Assembly (NCBI GenBank): GCA_027924585.1
Contig: BSBM01000361.1
Location: 63,703,501 to 63,767,500, forward strand
Source of the DNA: Larix kaempferi
Taxonomy: Eukaryota > Streptophyta > Pinopsida > Pinales > Pinaceae
Reading direction: 5' to 3'
DNA length: 64,000 nt
Position 1 is the stretch's first letter; every line of letters starts with the position of its first letter. Below, piece after piece: positions 11,010 to 21,498 of the stretch. The position numbers and the translations under genes are program-made. The notes beneath the pieces are model-generated. The model ran no database searches. It saw only the letters and a program-made list of their open reading frames with translations, and had not been told where the DNA came from.

Positions 11010-13712
11010 TGTTGTCCTCCGAAATGGCATGCGTGTCGTTTTCTAAAAGCCCAAAATGTGCAACGCCAGCTGGAATGACAACTCTCTCAGGAGAGAGGCC
11101 AATGTCACCACACTCCTCTCCTCTTCGCTTTAGGTTGGCTCTTCTCCAACACTAGGGGGGTATCCCTAAAATAGGATCGCTAAGGCAGGTATAGTAACGG
11201 GCAAGGTGATTGAAAGAGGCTGCCTTAGAGAAACGGATGTAACAAAGATAGTTTTGGATAGGTGATGGAAAGGAAAGGAAGATCAATCCTCAGGGAAAGA
11301 CCAGTGCCAGTATCAGAGAGGGGCGAATGGAGTCAAAGGAAAAATCTAAAAGGACCTTGCTGCCAGATGAATGTAGTAACCAACTAAGAGCTCTTGCACT
11401 AGAGCCTACCTGAAAACCGCAAAGCTTAAGAGAAAAACATGGGTCAAATAAAATGATCCCAGCTTAAGAATCGAAAGCAAGGGGCTAAAAGAGGTATTGC
11501 CTCATACAAAATGAAAGATGGCATACAAATAAAAATGGCCAACAAAGGACGAAAGAATTTCCCATTTAGCCAAAGAATCCCATCATGATATTTTTCTATT
11601 AAAGTCTGGGGAAAAAACTCCCAAAATTCTCCATCAGTACAATAGAAAGAGCTGCTCTCTTTATAGGCCAAAAAGCACCCCTTATTCTAAAAAATAAAAT
11701 AATAAAGACAATGGAGGAAAAAGTGGAAAAAAGAATCCCAGATCCACTTTTTTCTCTCCATCCAAAGCATATTAACTTTATTTTATTAAATGAGACTCCC
11801 GTGATAACCCATGAGATCACAAAAAACCCACAGTAAGAGCCAAACCGCCCATATCCAGCTGCCAAAATGATATACCGATGAAACAGGTGGCTAAACACTG
11901 CTCCGAAACACTAATTAATCGGTGCCACCAGCTGCTAAAAAGGGACGTGTCCATCACTCGACTGTCAAATGGTCGTGATTTCTGATTTGTTGCAAACTCG
12001 GCTGTCAAAGGAAGTGATCGTGCAACAGATGGGCATTTTCTAAGATCAACTGCAGTGTTGACAGCAGTCGACAGTAAAAAACGTGATCTTAATAGACTTC
12101 ATGAGCTCCGATAAAAGAAAATCGTATACTGATTATCTCGCTGAACACCGAGTTTTGGCATTTGTGAAACAAATTCAAGCAGGTGAGTTTCATAATTAAA
12201 CCCACCGATTATGACAGCTGGGAATGAAGACGCCACCTCAGCGGCTAACATAAGTGAGAAACTGATGAAGCTGTAACCCATATAGTCGGCTGGCGTTGTT
12301 AACTGTCTATCGAAACCCGAGTTTTTAATTTAGCAAAACAATCGGCTGCGTGTGATCCGTGAAATTTTACAGGACTCCTCATAGCTCCACGCTTCAATTT
12401 AACTAACCGCTACGACTGGCTGTCAAAGAAAAACGCGGGAATCTAGGATCGGTAATGAAAGATTGATGCCAAATCAGGAAACCGCGGATTGCTCAACTGC
12501 GTCAATGTATTGGCAGCTCGATTGATCAATCACTGAAACTCGGACTTCAAACTTGCGATGGCTATTTCACAGGGCATCGAATCTCAGTTTGCTGCGGCCG
12601 TCAATTGCTCGATATGACCATCTCCTGCTTTGTATGGATCGCCGGCCTGTTTGTGTAGTTTGAACCACTCACGGGTGACCTTCTAAATAAAGCTGAAATG
12701 GCGGCTTCCATAATCAAACCACAAAAAACCCGAAATTGATGTATTCCTGAGCTCGGGCTGTCTCCACTCGAATCGATACAAGGGATGGCGATGATATTTT
12801 CACTGTCTCGATCCTCCAGCATAACATTTTGGCCCTTGTAGAAGTGTGTATGAGCCAGAACCTGATAAAAGAAGACTGTCGAAATATCCTTGACCCGCAC
12901 ATATTTCAAGACTTAATGTATGGCCCAAGACCATTTGCTAAAGCCTTAGCATCCTCCTCCAATGGACCAGAGGGGGGAGCCCAGGTTTCACTACTGGCTC
13001 CACCACCAATTTGCACGAAGTACTGCTTCTTTTCCTTCATAGTCAGTAAGCACCGTAGTCTCCTGGCATAGTAGACAGTGCAGATGCGAAACCAGCTGAC
13101 TGTGTAACGCTAGATTGCATATTTTCAGATAGTAGTTGTGGCCAAGCTTTGAGCTTGACTAGGTTGGATGACAGGTGTAGCTGAATCTGGCAACTTTTGG
13201 TCACATCCAGAAGAGTTGCATCCCACTATTCAGCACTCGTGCACACTTTGCTCTTTGGCTGCATCTTCACCTTTCTTTTGATGTCAATCTATTTGCTGAT
13301 TCAAAATCTGAAACTGCCCAGGTCGCCAAACTCTTGGATTTTAACCACTGTATATTGCTCCCAGCACGCGCAGAATGCTGACTCTCTGCTGACTTTTGGG
13401 TGAAATCAGTCCTCCCTACCTATGTACTCTCTATGTTTATATGCACATGGTTACGAAATAATGGAAATTGTCACTAAACATGCTTTTGACAGCACTGAGG
13501 ACGTCATCTTCCAGCGTTGATACCATGAGGCAACATTTCACAGACCACTTGTGTGGCTACTGGCAAATTTTATTTGGTTTGGAAAAAATGTATCTGCACT
13601 TGGAGAGCACCTGTTGAAAATCTGCTTCTTTTGTCAGTCAAAACCGTCACACTAACTGCTGCAAAATGAGGCTCTGTCCTGTGGGTGAACCTGTCAAAAA
13701 AGGAGGGTAACA
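11010..13712 (-). repeat. 3' LTR of element A
   Basis: 2,703 bp, sense TGTTACC...GGACAACA. Matches the 5' LTR at a constant offset of 4,213 bp with one extra G near its start (13,705-13,707). Short ORFs inside are duplicated exactly in both LTRs and are not treated as genes. Confidence 0.93.
11658..11667 (-). promoter_or_regulatory. TATA box in 3' LTR of A
   Basis: Minus-strand CCTATAAAGA, about 2.04 kb from the LTR start, leaving about 0.65 kb of R-U5. Confidence 0.5.
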
Positions 13713-13741
13713 TCTGGCTCCAACTGCGGGACGTGTGCTCG
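13713..13741 (-). promoter_or_regulatory. 29-nt conserved tract abutting 3' LTR (PPT position)
   Basis: On the sense strand it begins CGAGCACACG and ends GGAGCCAGA, directly before the LTR start. It is identical over all 29 nt to 46,649-46,677 of element B, although the surrounding DNA is not. A polypurine tract for plus-strand priming is expected here, but only the last few bases are purine-rich. Confidence 0.75.
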
Positions 13742-13948
13742 CCATCGGTGAGTGCATGAGAACCTCAGACCTCTCGGTTATCGCAGACCAAAAAACAAAA
13801 ATAAAAAACACCATGTGGTAGGGATGGCTTGATTCACATCCCATAATGACCACTTATTACAAAATTTGCAGAAAGACAAAACAAATGCTCATGCAAGAGC
13901 TTATTTTTCCTATCTACCTACTCTAACTTAACATGAAACTGAAATATG

Positions 13949-14956
13949 CTAAGTATATTCATACAACCAGTGTAACCAATCTAGCACTTTATCCCTGCTA
14001 AATTTCTTTTTCTTGTGCTTGGTCATTAACCAAAACACGTTTTCTTCAAATAGAATGTGAATATGATATGGATATGTCATGAAAGTACAGTTGCAAGAGG
14101 CGAATCCCTTATGGAGATGGGAGACATACCTTAACTCTGCAGATAGACAGCATGATTGAGTGCATGCTTCATCAATATAACATTGAAGAGGACTAAAACA
14201 GGAAACATGCTGCCTTTCAAACTGAATTCTGTCATTTAAGGACTTCTCATGAGGCAGATCTGAAATAGAAGAGTTATTATTTTTGATAAAATGAAATTCA
14301 GCTGGGTCCAAACCTTCATCACAGATCTGTTCGAGTTGATCTTTAAAAAAGCCATTGTTATCTTCACTAAAATGAATTTGAGGCAGCTCTGGTTCTTCAT
14401 TGCAAAACTGTTCATGATCATTTTTGATGGCACAGATTTGAGGCAGATTCACACTTTCAATATTAGAGATCTTTTCAGCAGTGTCTTCAACCAAAGGCTC
14501 ATGTGATGCTTCTTCAATGAGGTCATTTATTTCAGGCTGTTGTTCTTCCTTTTCACGGTGGACCCTAGGGATGAGGGCATCATACTCTCTAGCAAGTTTC
14601 TCAATTTCTTCTACAGTTCCATCATGCCAGCGGAGGAGAAATCTCTCAAAAAACTTTGCCATTGAATCTATGGATCCATCCAAAAGACCATAGAACCAAA
14701 AAACTGCATCTCCTTCCAAAGATAAAGCAAAAACAATCATAATATCATCCTCATGATGAACATTAAAATCAGACATTAATCTGCAGAGAGAGGTAATATG
14801 ATGGGTGGCTGAAACCCCATCATTTCCACGGAATTCAGGAAGAATGTCATGCATCTCACGGTCGTAACATTCATTAGGAAATCCATGGATTCTTGAGAAA
14901 TCCAATGGGCTGTATGCTTCCAAAAGATCACGCACTTTTTCCTTACTATCATCCAT
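13949..14956 (-). CDS. Gag-like protein of element A
   Basis: 335 residues from an ATG at 14,956, the only long intact ORF in the internal region. Residues about 70-120 match the Retrotrans_gag pattern of Ty3/gypsy elements: a helix-rich stretch with SLEGDAVFWFYGLL followed by a FFERFLLRW segment. The middle is acidic and low in motifs. The C-terminus is basic, with a TKHKKKK patch and a DWLHWLYEY end. There is no CCHC zinc knuckle and no protease motif, so this is a truncated Gag rather than a full polyprotein. It would act in particle assembly or RNA packaging if functional; enzymes must come from another element. It is homologous to the split ORF in element B. The ORF is open, consistent with a young insertion. 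Expression is not shown. Confidence 0.75.
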   Translation of the reverse strand: MDDSKEKVRDLLEAYSPLDFSRIHGFPNECYDREMHDILPEFRGNDGVSATHHITSLCRLMSDFNVHHEDDIMIVFALSLEGDAVFWFYGLLDGSIDSMAKFFERFLLRWHDGTVEEIEKLAREYDALIPRVHREKEEQQPEINDLIEEASHEPLVEDTAEKISNIESVNLPQICAIKNDHEQFCNEEPELPQIHFSEDNNGFFKDQLEQICDEGLDPAEFHFIKNNNSSISDLPHEKSLNDRIQFERQHVSCFSPLQCYIDEACTQSCCLSAELRYVSHLHKGFASCNCTFMTYPYHIHILFEENVFWLMTKHKKKKFSRDKVLDWLHWLYEYT

Positions 14957-15201
14957 AGATCAAACAATGAGGTACAAAAACTGGAATATGCATAAAATCA
15001 TACCTCATACCAAACTGTGGAGTCGCCAAAGTGAGCTTGAAAGCCTTCCAATGGGTGTGCTCACCTCTACACCCAATAGGATCTTCAAATCTGCAAAAGG
15101 ACAAGGGCTCTGTCCCTTCGTGGAGTCGCCATGTGAGAAGAAGAATCCCACAAATGTCGTTTAATGAAGCATAGTCTTCAAATTTCGGGAACTGGACTTT
15201 G

Positions 15202-15222
15202 TCCCCGGCAACGGCGCCAAAA
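15202..15222 (-). promoter_or_regulatory. Primer binding site of element A
   Basis: Sense strand reads TTTTGGCGCCGTTGCCGGGG directly after the LTR end (ACA). TGGCGCCGTTGCCGGGG is the PBS type known from several plant gypsy (Tat/Ogre-like) elements, attributed to tRNA-Arg. It fixes orientation as minus. Confidence 0.85.
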
Positions 15223-17924
15223 TGTTGTCCTCCGAAATGGCATGCGTGTCGTTTTCTAAAAGCCCAAAATGTGCAACGCCAGCTGGAATGACAACTCTCT
15301 CAGGAGAGAGGCCAATGTCACCACACTCCTCTCCTCTTCGCTTTAGGTTGGCTCTTCTCCAACACTAGGGGGGTATCCCTAAAATAGGATCGCTAAGGCA
15401 GGTATAGTAACGGGCAAGGTGATTGAAAGAGGCTGCCTTAGAGAAACGGATGTAACAAAGATAGTTTTGGATAGGTGATGGAAAGGAAAGGAAGATCAAT
15501 CCTCAGGGAAAGACCAGTGCCAGTATCAGAGAGGGGCGAATGGAGTCAAAGGAAAAATCTAAAAGGACCTTGCTGCCAGATGAATGTAGTAACCAACTAA
15601 GAGCTCTTGCACTAGAGCCTACCTGAAAACCGCAAAGCTTAAGAGAAAAACATGGGTCAAATAAAATGATCCCAGCTTAAGAATCGAAAGCAAGGGGCTA
15701 AAAGAGGTATTGCCTCATACAAAATGAAAGATGGCATACAAATAAAAATGGCCAACAAAGGACGAAAGAATTTCCCATTTAGCCAAAGAATCCCATCATG
15801 ATATTTTTCTATTAAAGTCTGGGGAAAAAACTCCCAAAATTCTCCATCAGTACAATAGAAAGAGCTGCTCTCTTTATAGGCCAAAAAGCACCCCTTATTC
15901 TAAAAAATAAAATAATAAAGACAATGGAGGAAAAAGTGGAAAAAAGAATCCCAGATCCACTTTTTTCTCTCCATCCAAAGCATATTAACTTTATTTTATT
16001 AAATGAGACTCCCGTGATAACCCATGAGATCACAAAAAACCCACAGTAAGAGCCAAACCGCCCATATCCAGCTGCCAAAATGATATACCGATGAAACAGG
16101 TGGCTAAACACTGCTCCGAAACACTAATTAATCGGTGCCACCAGCTGCTAAAAAGGGACGTGTCCATCACTCGACTGTCAAATGGTCGTGATTTCTGATT
16201 TGTTGCAAACTCGGCTGTCAAAGGAAGTGATCGTGCAACAGATGGGCATTTTCTAAGATCAACTGCAGTGTTGACAGCAGTCGACAGTAAAAAACGTGAT
16301 CTTAATAGACTTCATGAGCTCCGATAAAAGAAAATCGTATACTGATTATCTCGCTGAACACCGAGTTTTGGCATTTGTGAAACAAATTCAAGCAGGTGAG
16401 TTTCATAATTAAACCCACCGATTATGACAGCTGGGAATGAAGACGCCACCTCAGCGGCTAACATAAGTGAGAAACTGATGAAGCTGTAACCCATATAGTC
16501 GGCTGGCGTTGTTAACTGTCTATCGAAACCCGAGTTTTTAATTTAGCAAAACAATCGGCTGCGTGTGATCCGTGAAATTTTACAGGACTCCTCATAGCTC
16601 CACGCTTCAATTTAACTAACCGCTACGACTGGCTGTCAAAGAAAAACGCGGGAATCTAGGATCGGTAATGAAAGATTGATGCCAAATCAGGAAACCGCGG
16701 ATTGCTCAACTGCGTCAATGTATTGGCAGCTCGATTGATCAATCACTGAAACTCGGACTTCAAACTTGCGATGGCTATTTCACAGGGCATCGAATCTCAG
16801 TTTGCTGCGGCCGTCAATTGCTCGATATGACCATCTCCTGCTTTGTATGGATCGCCGGCCTGTTTGTGTAGTTTGAACCACTCACGGGTGACCTTCTAAA
16901 TAAAGCTGAAATGGCGGCTTCCATAATCAAACCACAAAAAACCCGAAATTGATGTATTCCTGAGCTCGGGCTGTCTCCACTCGAATCGATACAAGGGATG
17001 GCGATGATATTTTCACTGTCTCGATCCTCCAGCATAACATTTTGGCCCTTGTAGAAGTGTGTATGAGCCAGAACCTGATAAAAGAAGACTGTCGAAATAT
17101 CCTTGACCCGCACATATTTCAAGACTTAATGTATGGCCCAAGACCATTTGCTAAAGCCTTAGCATCCTCCTCCAATGGACCAGAGGGGGGAGCCCAGGTT
17201 TCACTACTGGCTCCACCACCAATTTGCACGAAGTACTGCTTCTTTTCCTTCATAGTCAGTAAGCACCGTAGTCTCCTGGCATAGTAGACAGTGCAGATGC
17301 GAAACCAGCTGACTGTGTAACGCTAGATTGCATATTTTCAGATAGTAGTTGTGGCCAAGCTTTGAGCTTGACTAGGTTGGATGACAGGTGTAGCTGAATC
17401 TGGCAACTTTTGGTCACATCCAGAAGAGTTGCATCCCACTATTCAGCACTCGTGCACACTTTGCTCTTTGGCTGCATCTTCACCTTTCTTTTGATGTCAA
17501 TCTATTTGCTGATTCAAAATCTGAAACTGCCCAGGTCGCCAAACTCTTGGATTTTAACCACTGTATATTGCTCCCAGCACGCGCAGAATGCTGACTCTCT
17601 GCTGACTTTTGGGTGAAATCAGTCCTCCCTACCTATGTACTCTCTATGTTTATATGCACATGGTTACGAAATAATGGAAATTGTCACTAAACATGCTTTT
17701 GACAGCACTGAGGACGTCATCTTCCAGCGTTGATACCATGAGGCAACATTTCACAGACCACTTGTGTGGCTACTGGCAAATTTTATTTGGTTTGGAAAAA
17801 ATGTATCTGCACTTGGAGAGCACCTGTTGAAAATCTGCTTCTTTTGTCAGTCAAAACCGTCACACTAACTGCTGCAAAATGAGGCTCTGTCCTGTGGGTG
17901 AACCTGTCAAAAAAGGAGGTAACA
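15223..17924 (-). repeat. 5' LTR of element A
   Basis: 2,702 bp, sense start TGTTACCTCC at 17,924 and end GGACAACA at 15,223. Carries a TATA box at 15,871-15,880, several TGACAG motifs upstream of it, the shared 3' module near 15,308-15,383 and a CTCTCTCCTGAGAGAG hairpin near the 3' end. Confidence 0.93.
15871..15880 (-). promoter_or_regulatory. TATA box of element A 5' LTR
   Basis: Minus-strand CCTATAAAGA. Predicted start of the genomic RNA is about 30 bp further, near 15,845. Confidence 0.5.
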
Positions 17925-18385
17925 CAGCCACTTGTTTTTACCATTTACCCCCCCTTCTGGAGAGCCTGGTGGGCTCAGATGGACAGCGCTAGCACCCTAG
18001 GAGGCAGTTTTGGCACTTTCACAGTTCCCGAGGCAGTTAAAAAATGGGATAAAGTGGTCACTGAGGAAATCGATTTGGGCAATTGAGGAAAGGTTTTGGC
18101 AATTGGTTTTCACAGAGGTCTTCCAGGGTGGCATCACTATTTTCCAGTCAGTTTTCACCATGTGGGTATGCCCAGATTGATCACAGGAGGACATTTACTG
18201 CTTGACTGTCATGGATTCCGAGGACAGTTTTGGTCATTTATATTATATTGGACATATTTTATTATTTTATTGTGCCTTGGGGATGATCTAGTAAGGATTG
18301 ATGCCTCCTAGCCCCACCATGAGCTTATATGGTCATGTCCTAGTCACCATGAGGTGGATTTTGGTACTTATGTTTCTCTAGTGGA

Positions 18386-18393
18386 TGACGTCA
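18386..18393 (+). promoter_or_regulatory. TGACGTCA bZIP-type site in D1
   Basis: Perfect palindrome TGACGTCA about 170 bp upstream of the D1 TATA box. bZIP/TGA factors are known to bind such sites; use here is inferred. Confidence 0.35.
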
Positions 18394-18560
18394 CCCTCTT
18401 ATTGTACCATTTAGTGGGGGCGCTATTGTTATATTGAGTGATCCATGTGATATATTGTTATGGATCATCTTAGCCATTGATTGTATGATGAGATCTTTTA
18501 ATCTCAACCACTCATTTGATATAGTATTGTGGAGTGATATAGGGTTTTGGTCTTTATTAT

Positions 18561-18570
18561 CCTATATAAG
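18561..18570 (+). promoter_or_regulatory. TATA box of D1 LTR
   Basis: CCTATATAAG, followed by a GGAGGAGACC stretch. D3 and D4 carry a weaker TATTTAAAG or TATTTAAG at the matching minus-strand places (49,652 and 39,302). Gives about 1.95 kb of R-U5 in D1. Confidence 0.5.
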
Positions 18571-21234
18571 GAGGAGACCCCCCATTGTATAGCTCACCTT
18601 TGGAGCTCTGGAATATTGGAATAGAAGATTTTTTTGTGGAGCACATCTCTCTTGCATTGTGGATTCTCTTGCATATTGAATATACAGTATCTCTTCTATG
18701 TATCATTGTGGATTTTGGTGCTTTTGCTAACCTTTTGACAGGAAAGTCGAATTGGAGAGAGGAGGGCGACTTCATGAGGGTTATTGTTGGAGGGATCCAC
18801 ATATTCTCTTTTGGGTTGATCTTGTGACAGGGAGTATCATTATTGTATCTTCGTGACATAGTTGATGCTTTCTATTACATCTTTCTACCATTTTCATAAT
18901 CATCTTGCTTGACTTGTTTCTTTGATCTTGTCTTGTAGGAGGAGGACGATTTGGCTATCTTGGAGAAGGGCGATTTGGTTGGAGCACTTGGATCTCACTC
19001 TTGAATATACACATAGGAGAATGCTATCAACTTGCAAGGTGGCCATAAGCAATTGAGGTAAGATCTACAAGGTATGTGCCTCTTTCATCCATTCTATCTT
19101 CATTGGTCATAAAACCCTAATTAAATCAAAACCCCAATTTTGGTATTTCTTAGATCTACTTAGATCTAGCCTTGCAATTGAAAAGATATTAAAAACCCAC
19201 CTCTATAGGATCCACCCCTAGTTGGATCTATAGTTTGGTGGTGATTGGCTAAAAATTGACACACTTTTCAATGCAAAAAGCCTTCTTGAACCTAAATCGA
19301 TTTTCCTAAGAGAAGCTTGTTGGGTTAGATCTAGCACATGGGTAGGTGAGATCCCACTTGATTTGACATCTAGACAGTTGATAACCTATACCCATATCCT
19401 TACTTTGGTGAAAACTACCTTGTGGACATCTCTCCATGATTTAAGGGGTTGAAACCCCCTTTTGACCTTCTTGGCATCTTAAAACTTAGATTTACTAAGA
19501 TCTAGCCATTGGATTCACTTGAAACTTTGAAGGAACATAGATCGGGGTACTAACATCCCGGATCTACATTTTGGTGGCCATTGGACTTGATTTGGTCCAC
19601 CAAAACCCATTTTTGGACCCTCCTTGAGCAAATCGCACCCCCTTGGAAATTTGAGTTGGTCCACTTTGAGGAGGTGGGTGCTTGAGATTTTTGTGGATTT
19701 GGAATGCCCATGCCTTGAAACCTAGGTCCATACTGTCTTTTTGTCACGATCCGCTTTGGGGGTTGCATTCCTTGTTTCAAGGGATTGTGGTCCACTTAGG
19801 GTAATCACCTAAAAACCTAGATCTAGTAAGATCCAACCATTGGATCTCCTTCAATCCACTTGACTTGGCTTCTAGGTGTCCCGATCTACACTTTGACATA
19901 TTTCTTGACCCCATTAGCCCATCCAATAAGGCACTAGTCTTTCTCCAAGCAAGTCGCACTCCTTGGGATTTGTGTCAAACCCTAGATCTAGTACATGGGT
20001 ACTCCTATAACCAACTCAAACTCATAGATCTAGCCTACATCTAACCTATAGTACCAACCTCACACCTAACTTCACCTTGTGGGCCTACCTAGAACCATTT
20101 CACACTTCCCAAGAACATTGGACCCACTTGTGTAAACACATGGTACTAAACCTAGTTATCATACCCCATCATGTGGCCTAAACCATACATAGGTTGAAAC
20201 ACTAACAATCTCTTACATCACCCTCAACCATACCTTAACCCTTAGGTCCACTTAGCCTTGCATTGGTTTCCGTAACTCGTTACTTATCTACCCTTAGAAA
20301 CCCTTGTTTGGATCTAATCAACTGTGATTGGGGTATAGGGTCTCCCCCTTGGTCTAGTTACACCTCGACCTAAAGTGAAGAGTGCCTCGGTTGACGTGAC
20401 TCCCACATTGCATTGGGAACCGCGGCATCTCTTGGGTCACCTCTTTAGTTGCCTGACTCCTCTACCGTCCCGGATGGGATACCCCTAGGGGAAACTACAA
20501 GTTGTGTGATAACAGTACTGTCACCTGAATCCCAGCTCCTCCGTTTAGGCAAACTCCTAACGAAGCCAAGGGGGGTAGTCCCTAAAAGAGAGTTTCACTA
20601 AGGCTCTTTGTGTATTTAAGTGTTTTTGATGTAGTGATGCGGATGGGTGTTATTTAGGAGTTTTTTGAAATGATAGACAATATAAAATTAAAATAAAGAC
20701 AAGATAGCGCAATCCACGTTGCAAATACAAAATGAAAGATACACTTGAGCAATAAATAAATCACTTCACGGAAATATAAGCAAATACTCCAATGTTGATA
20801 CTTAAGCAAGCAAAATATAAGATGAAGGACCAGTGCCTTATGGAGTCAGAAAATAAAAGTGATTGTAAACTTGACACAAGTGCTTGAAATGGAAAGTTTG
20901 TGAGAAACGTTGTGCAGCTTATCTTGGTACATTCAAAGTTTTAATTGTCTTGATTATTAGGGCTAAAACCAAGGGTATTCAAAGAAAGTCCGGAAAAGAC
21001 AATATCAAGTGCCTCCGTTCAAGGACCTGTCGAGCCACCCAATGCTCTAGCCAGGCCGCGCAATGCAAGCCAGCAAACTAGAGGCTGAACATGGAATCCC
21101 GGCGCCCTCACTAAGAGATTACCCACTGAAATTATCTTATCGATCAACTCCGGATTGGTTGGTTATGGGGGTGAAAATTTTAATTAGATTTTTGCTTGTA
21201 GATTAACAAGTCTTCCACCTTTCTGAGTACTATC

Positions 21235-21252
21235 CCAACCGTTTCCGGTTGG
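21235..21252 (-). other. Leader hairpin in C1
   Basis: Sense CCAACCGGAAACGGTTGG, the same as in C5 although the LTRs differ elsewhere; stem with a GAAA loop. Confidence 0.6.
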
Positions 21253-21344
21253 CAGAGCATACAGGTGTAGGACAGAAACCAAGGTAAATTAATTAAAGGG
21301 TGAATGAGTGGAAAATTTTATTATTATTAAAAAACCTTGTTCAA

Positions 21345-21498
21345 CTCTCCGACAGAGAGCACTCTTGACTCGGTCTTATGACCACAGTTCAAGAGACTTG
21401 CTAAACTTAAAATGCCTAATGCAGGGATGATGCAAAAAAACTAAAATGCCCTCCGACAGAGGGTGCTCTTGACTTGGATTTTGGCCAAGTTCAAGAGA
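21345..21498 (-). other. Paired-hairpin modules in C1, with compensatory change
   Basis: Modules at 21,345-21,395 and 21,449-21,498. The terminal hairpin is CTCTCTGTCGGAGAG in the first and CCCTCTGTCGGAGGG in the second. Both arms changed together, T-A to C-G, while the loop stayed. The long stem CTCTTGAACTTGG/CCAAGTCAAGAG keeps one unpaired A. Confidence 0.7.

Larger units (their letters stand above)
11010..17924 (-). mobile_element. Element A: complete non-autonomous gypsy-like LTR retrotransposon
   Basis: A 6.9-kb element with two 2.7-kb LTRs (11,010-13,712 and 15,223-17,924), TSDs CAGCC at 11,005-11,009 and 17,925-17,929, and a 1.5-kb internal region. The tRNA primer site next to the right LTR shows it is on the minus strand. 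The only ORF encodes a Gag-like protein; there is no protease, RT or integrase. Long LTRs around a coding-poor centre fit the LARD class. The LTRs look identical except for one G, so insertion is recent. The uninterrupted target sequence is visible in related D LTRs at 63,479 and 39,912. Confidence 0.93.
9147..20514 (+). mobile_element. D1: D-family solo LTR nested in C1
   Basis: Bounded by TGTTATCAC (9,147) and GTGATAACA (20,514), with identical TSDs GTACT at 9,142-9,146 and 20,515-20,519. Element A and its TSD occupy 11,010-17,929. Without them the LTR is about 4.45 kb. Plus sense is inferred from a TATA box at 18,561 and from the shared 3' module (GGGTCTCCCCCTTGG near 20,338, then CGGTTGACGTGAC). 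No internal region is present. Confidence 0.85.

Noticed and set aside
10743-11030. 95-residue ORF on minus strand beside element A
   Set aside because: It crosses the LTR/target boundary and counterparts in D3, D4 and D5 are not open in the same frame.
11444-13403. Paired short ORFs (for example 99, 102 and 80 residues) repeated exactly at 15,657-17,616
   Set aside because: They lie inside the two identical LTRs of A, overlap on both strands and show no domain. Their conservation reflects LTR identity, not coding.
9147-20514. D elements as DNA transposons with 9-bp terminal inverted repeats
   Set aside because: The 5-bp TSD, TG...CA ends, TATA box and the 3' module shared with bona fide LTRs of A and B fit LTRs better. 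No transposase is visible, though none would be needed for a short non-autonomous copy.
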